64,000 nt of DNA from Maricaulis maris_C (GTDB lineage: Bacteria > Pseudomonadota > Alphaproteobacteria > Caulobacterales > Maricaulaceae). The number at the start of each line of letters is the position of its first letter. Positions within the stretch are counted from its first letter, which is position 1. Location: positions 558,001 through 622,000 of the forward strand of contig NZ_JAGDYT010000001.1 of assembly GCF_049116555.1 (NCBI RefSeq), written 5' to 3'. Shown here one piece after another: positions 61,140 through 64,000 of the stretch. The notes under the pieces are model-generated. The model was not told the DNA's origin and searched no databases. It saw nothing but the letters and a program-made list of their open reading frames with translations. The position numbers and the translations under genes are program-made.

Positions 61140-62567
61140 ATGCAGACACGGTCTTGCCAAGTCCTCATTGTCGGAGGTGGCCCGGGCGGCTATCCGGCCG
61201 CCATCCGCGCCGGCCAGCTGGGTCTGGACACCATTATTGTCGACAAGCACGGTCTGGGCGGCACCTGCCTCAATCGCGGCTGCATCCCCTCCAAGGCAAT
61301 GATCCATGCAGCGACCAAGTTCGAGGAAATGGGCAAGCATGCGGACGGTGATGTGCTGGGCATCTCGCTGGCCGAAGCGCCCAAGCTCGACATGGGCAAG
61401 CTGGTGGGCTGGAAAGACGGCATCGTCTCCAAGCTCACCGGCGGGGTCGGCCAGCTGATCAAGGCCGCTGGAGCCGAGCACATCGCTGGCTGGGCCGAAT
61501 TTTCCAACGCCAAGACCTGTGTCGTGACGATGGAAGATGGCGAAAAGGTCGAGATCACGGCCGAGCATGTCATCCTCGCCACCGGCTCGGTTGAGGTTGA
61601 ACTGCCCTTCCTGCCGTTCGGCGATACCGTCATTGGTTCGACCGAAGCGCTGAACCTGACCGAGTTGCCGGAAAACCTGATTGTGGTCGGTGCCGGCTAT
61701 ATCGGTCTCGAGTTGGGCATCGCCTATCGCAAGCTGGGCTCCAAGGTCACTTTCATCGAAGCGTCGGATGGAATCCTGCCGCTCTATGACAAGGAGATCA
61801 CCCGCCCGATCACGATGTGGCTGAAGAAGCACAAGGTCGATGTGAACCTGTCCTGCAAGGCCAAGGGTGTCACCGAAACGGGCGGCAAGGCCGTTCTTGC
61901 CTATGAGGATGCCAAGGGCGCGGCCAAGACCATCGAGGCTGACAAGATCCTGGTCGCGGTAGGTCGCAAGGCCTGTCTGGACGGCTGGGGTTTGGAAAAT
62001 ATGGGTCTCGATCTGGATGGCAAATTCATCAAGGTCGACAATCAGTGCCGCACCGGCATGCGGGGTGTCTTCGCCATCGGCGATGTCGTCGGCGAACCAT
62101 TGCTGGCGCACAAGGCGACGGCCCAGGGCGAGATGGTCGCGGAGATCATCGCCGGTCATCGCCGCGAGCATGACCCGGTCTCCATAGCCGCGGTCTGCTT
62201 CACCGAGCCGGAAATCGTGGGCGTCGGCCTGACCCCGGACGAGGCCAAGGCCAAGGGCGAAGAGATCATCACCGGCAAATTCCCGCTGGCCGCCTCCGGG
62301 CGTTACCTCTCGATGGAAGCCGGGTTGGATGGCGGTTTTGTCCGCGTCACGGCGCGCAAGGAGGATCATGTCATCCTCGGCATCCACGCCGTGGGCACCC
62401 ATGTCTCCGAACTGTCCGGCGAGTTCGCCCTTGCGGTCGAGATGGGCGCGCGCCTGGACGACATTGCCGGCACGATCCACGTCCACCCGACCCTGACCGA
62501 AGGCTTCGCCGAAGCCGCCCTGACGGCGCTGGGCCACCCGATCCATATTTCGGCACCGAAGAAGTAG
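61140..62567 (+). CDS. lpd: Dihydrolipoamide dehydrogenase (E3)
   Basis: A 475-residue flavoprotein that reoxidises the lipoyl group of 2-oxoacid dehydrogenase complexes. FAD site LIVGGGPGGYPAAIRAGQLG, redox disulfide Cys43-Cys48 (GGTCLNRGCIPSK), NAD site IVVGAGYIGLELGIAYRKLG and the His-Glu pair in IHVHPTLTEGFAEA are present. The ATG at 61140 follows AAGGAG. Closeness to the bkd operon suggests it serves that complex. Confidence 0.94.
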   Translation: MQTRSCQVLIVGGGPGGYPAAIRAGQLGLDTIIVDKHGLGGTCLNRGCIPSKAMIHAATKFEEMGKHADGDVLGISLAEAPKLDMGKLVGWKDGIVSKLTGGVGQLIKAAGAEHIAGWAEFSNAKTCVVTMEDGEKVEITAEHVILATGSVEVELPFLPFGDTVIGSTEALNLTELPENLIVVGAGYIGLELGIAYRKLGSKVTFIEASDGILPLYDKEITRPITMWLKKHKVDVNLSCKAKGVTETGGKAVLAYEDAKGAAKTIEADKILVAVGRKACLDGWGLENMGLDLDGKFIKVDNQCRTGMRGVFAIGDVVGEPLLAHKATAQGEMVAEIIAGHRREHDPVSIAAVCFTEPEIVGVGLTPDEAKAKGEEIITGKFPLAASGRYLSMEAGLDGGFVRVTARKEDHVILGIHAVGTHVSELSGEFALAVEMGARLDDIAGTIHVHPTLTEGFAEAALTALGHPIHISAPKK

Positions 62568-62732
62568 CGCCTTCCTCGCCAAGCCCGGATTTTCTCCGGG
62601 CCTGGCCACTGCCCCTCAAAGGGGGAAACAGACGGCGACGTTCCTCCCTTTCAGGGCACGGCGGCGCCTCGCCATCGCTTGGGATCTGCTGTAATCCGGG
62701 GCTGTGTTCGAGCGGCTCCGGGGGATGTACTG

Positions 62733-63887
62733 ATGATGCGCTTGGTGATGGCAGTTGTGGCTGTGCTGGTTGCGCCGGGCGGGCTGCAGGCCCAGTCGGA
62801 TGAAGCTGTGGATCCGCGCGCGCGTGTGTCCATGAACCCGAATTCCCGGACCCCGGACCATATCAGCCAGCTTGTAGGGCCTGCCCCGACGGCCGAGGTC
62901 TATCACGGTGAGCTTGCCCCCCGCACGATCTATCGGATCGAAGCCGATCCCGAAGCCGGTTTCCACTGGCCATACTACCTCTTTGTCCCGGATGTCGTGG
63001 CGCCCGGTGGTGCGGTGTTGGTTGAACCCAATAATGACGGCCTGTTCGGGGCACCGTTCGAGACGCATGATTATTGGGCGGCTATGCGCAACGAACAGCT
63101 GTTTGTCGATTATGGGCGGCATCTCGGTACGCCGATGCTGACTCCCGTGTTTCCACGGCCGCTCGTTGATGGCCCTGAGGGCAATCTGTACATCCATGCG
63201 ATGACGCGCGCCGCGATGCTGCATCAAGAGCCGCGATATGCGCGCCCGGACCTGCAATTGCTCGCCATGCTGGATGATGCACAAGCCAAGCTCGCAGCGA
63301 GCGGGTTTGATGTCAGCGAGGATGCCCTGTTCTGGGGGTTTTCAGCTGCGGGTGATTTTGTGACCCGAATGGCCGCCCTCCATCCCGAGCGGGTGCGCGC
63401 TGTTGCTGCCGGTGGACTGGGCGGATTGCCGATCTTGCCTGTCAGCGAAGTTGACGGCCAGGCGCTCAGCTTTCCCGTCGGTGTCGCGGACCTGGAAATG
63501 GTCACTGGGCGAGCGCTGAATGCTGAGGCGTTGCGGGAAACGCCCGTCCTTCTCTACCAGGGCGGCGCCGATGAAAACGATTCCGTGCGGGCGCCCCCCT
63601 TCACCTGTGATGCATTCCGCTCGGACAGCTATTCCTGTGAGCAGGCGCAGTGGGTGAATGAGACATTGGGCGCATCGACACTCGACCGGGTGCCGTTTGT
63701 GCAGGATCTCTATGTCGGCTTCGGCATGCGTGATTTCAACTCGCTGGCACTCCCCGGTGTGGAACATACCACCCCGCCGGAAATGGAAGAGCGCATTCGT
63801 GACTTTTTCGCCTGTGTTCTGGCCGGCGGAACGGCGTGTGCCGCCGGTATCAGCCTGTCGGACGACATGACAGGGCAGAGCGAGTAA
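62733..63887 (+). CDS. Secreted alpha/beta hydrolase-fold protein
   Basis: A 384-residue protein with a signal peptide (MMRLVMAVVAVLVAPGGLQA). A nucleophile elbow is visible in FWGFSAAGDFVTRMAALHPE (GFSAAG), with an acid candidate in YQGGADENDS and a histidine in LPGVEHTTPPEM, the order expected of alpha/beta hydrolases. The N-terminal part (YYLFVPDVVAPGGAVLVEPN) matches the strand before the oxyanion hole. Substrate unknown; an esterase or PHB-depolymerase-like role is possible. The ATG at 62733 lies behind GGGGGAT. Confidence 0.75.
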   Translation: MMRLVMAVVAVLVAPGGLQAQSDEAVDPRARVSMNPNSRTPDHISQLVGPAPTAEVYHGELAPRTIYRIEADPEAGFHWPYYLFVPDVVAPGGAVLVEPNNDGLFGAPFETHDYWAAMRNEQLFVDYGRHLGTPMLTPVFPRPLVDGPEGNLYIHAMTRAAMLHQEPRYARPDLQLLAMLDDAQAKLAASGFDVSEDALFWGFSAAGDFVTRMAALHPERVRAVAAGGLGGLPILPVSEVDGQALSFPVGVADLEMVTGRALNAEALRETPVLLYQGGADENDSVRAPPFTCDAFRSDSYSCEQAQWVNETLGASTLDRVPFVQDLYVGFGMRDFNSLALPGVEHTTPPEMEERIRDFFACVLAGGTACAAGISLSDDMTGQSE

Positions 63888-63893
63888 GCTCGC

Positions 63894-63989
63894 GATACGG
63901 AGACCCCGGGTCTCGCGCGTCGAGCGGGCTTCATTGAATACCGCCCATTCACTTCCCTCGCGTGCGCACGCGTGAGACGACTCCGTATC
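63894..63989. repeat. 9-bp inverted repeat near the right edge
   Basis: GATACGGAG (63894-63902) and CTCCGTATC (63981-63989) are exact inverted copies 78 bp apart. A GAGACCCCGGGTCTC hairpin follows the left copy. Meaning unclear; no gene is seen between 63888 and the window end. Confidence 0.35.
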
Positions 63990-64000
63990 AGGCTTGAGGA

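Noticed and set aside
60879..62609. Open frame of 576 codons on the minus strand opposite lpd
   Set aside because: Antisense shadow of lpd.

Overview
The window reads as chromosomal DNA of a high-GC, stalked or budding alphaproteobacterium of the Caulobacterales, most like Maricaulis (Hyphomonadaceae). This is an inference from gene content. It carries ctrA, chpT and sciP (cell-cycle regulators restricted to Alphaproteobacteria), a Caulobacter-type flagellar cluster in the order fliF-fliG-fliH/flbE-fliN-flbD-flhA next to sciP and flgE-flgD-fliK, GANTC (CcrM-type) sites clustered beside ctrA, and an alphaproteobacterial DUF4167 protein. No rRNA, tRNA, IS element, prophage or CRISPR array was recognised.

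Layout. 1-6 kb: edge of a small flagellar-rod-like gene, a DUF1232 protein, an AlaC-type aminotransferase, a lipoprotein/S41-peptidase-like gene pair and the TetR regulator that probably controls it through a shared operator, then a MAPEG protein. 6-12.5 kb: prfA-prmC, DUF4167, MOSC protein, clpB. 12.5-13.5 kb: an AT-rich island of about 1 kb with one orphan gene. 13.5-17.2 kb: acr3-arsC (no arsR), a glyoxalase-related domain protein and an M23 peptidase. 17.4-24 kb: chpT and the chemotaxis operon cheA-cheW-cheY-cheB-cheR, closed by a strong terminator. 24-28 kb: a phosphodiester-glycosidase-like gene, ctrA, a 526-bp regulatory region and fliI-fliJ. 28-31.6 kb: a Fur-box-controlled TonB-dependent receptor divergent from a DUF6607 lipoprotein, and a small membrane protein. 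31.6-49.7 kb: the main flagellar block. 49.7-53.3 kb: small membrane protein, mnmA, an 800-bp repeat-like spacer, an Hcp-like secreted protein and a CPBP protease. 53.4-64 kb: thiolase, Lrp-type regulator divergent from the branched-chain 2-oxoacid dehydrogenase genes (E1 alpha, E1 beta, E2), an aldehyde dehydrogenase, a small membrane protein, the E3 gene lpd and a secreted alpha/beta hydrolase.

How it fits together. Much of the window is one regulatory programme. ChpT passes phosphate to CtrA, SciP antagonises CtrA at its promoters, and CtrA starts the flagellar cascade at fliF. The fliF operon encodes FlbD, a sigma-54 activator, which would then fire the sigma-54 promoters visible upstream of fliK-flgD-flgE and flgK-flgL. 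CtrA-like boxes lie 70-71 bp upstream of the start codons of both sciP and fliF. The ctrA/fliI intergenic region holds seven GANTC sites, several TTAA half-sites and a consensus DnaA box, so replication, methylation and CtrA control may meet there. The second theme is branched-chain amino-acid breakdown (bkd genes with their own Lrp regulator, thiolase and E3).
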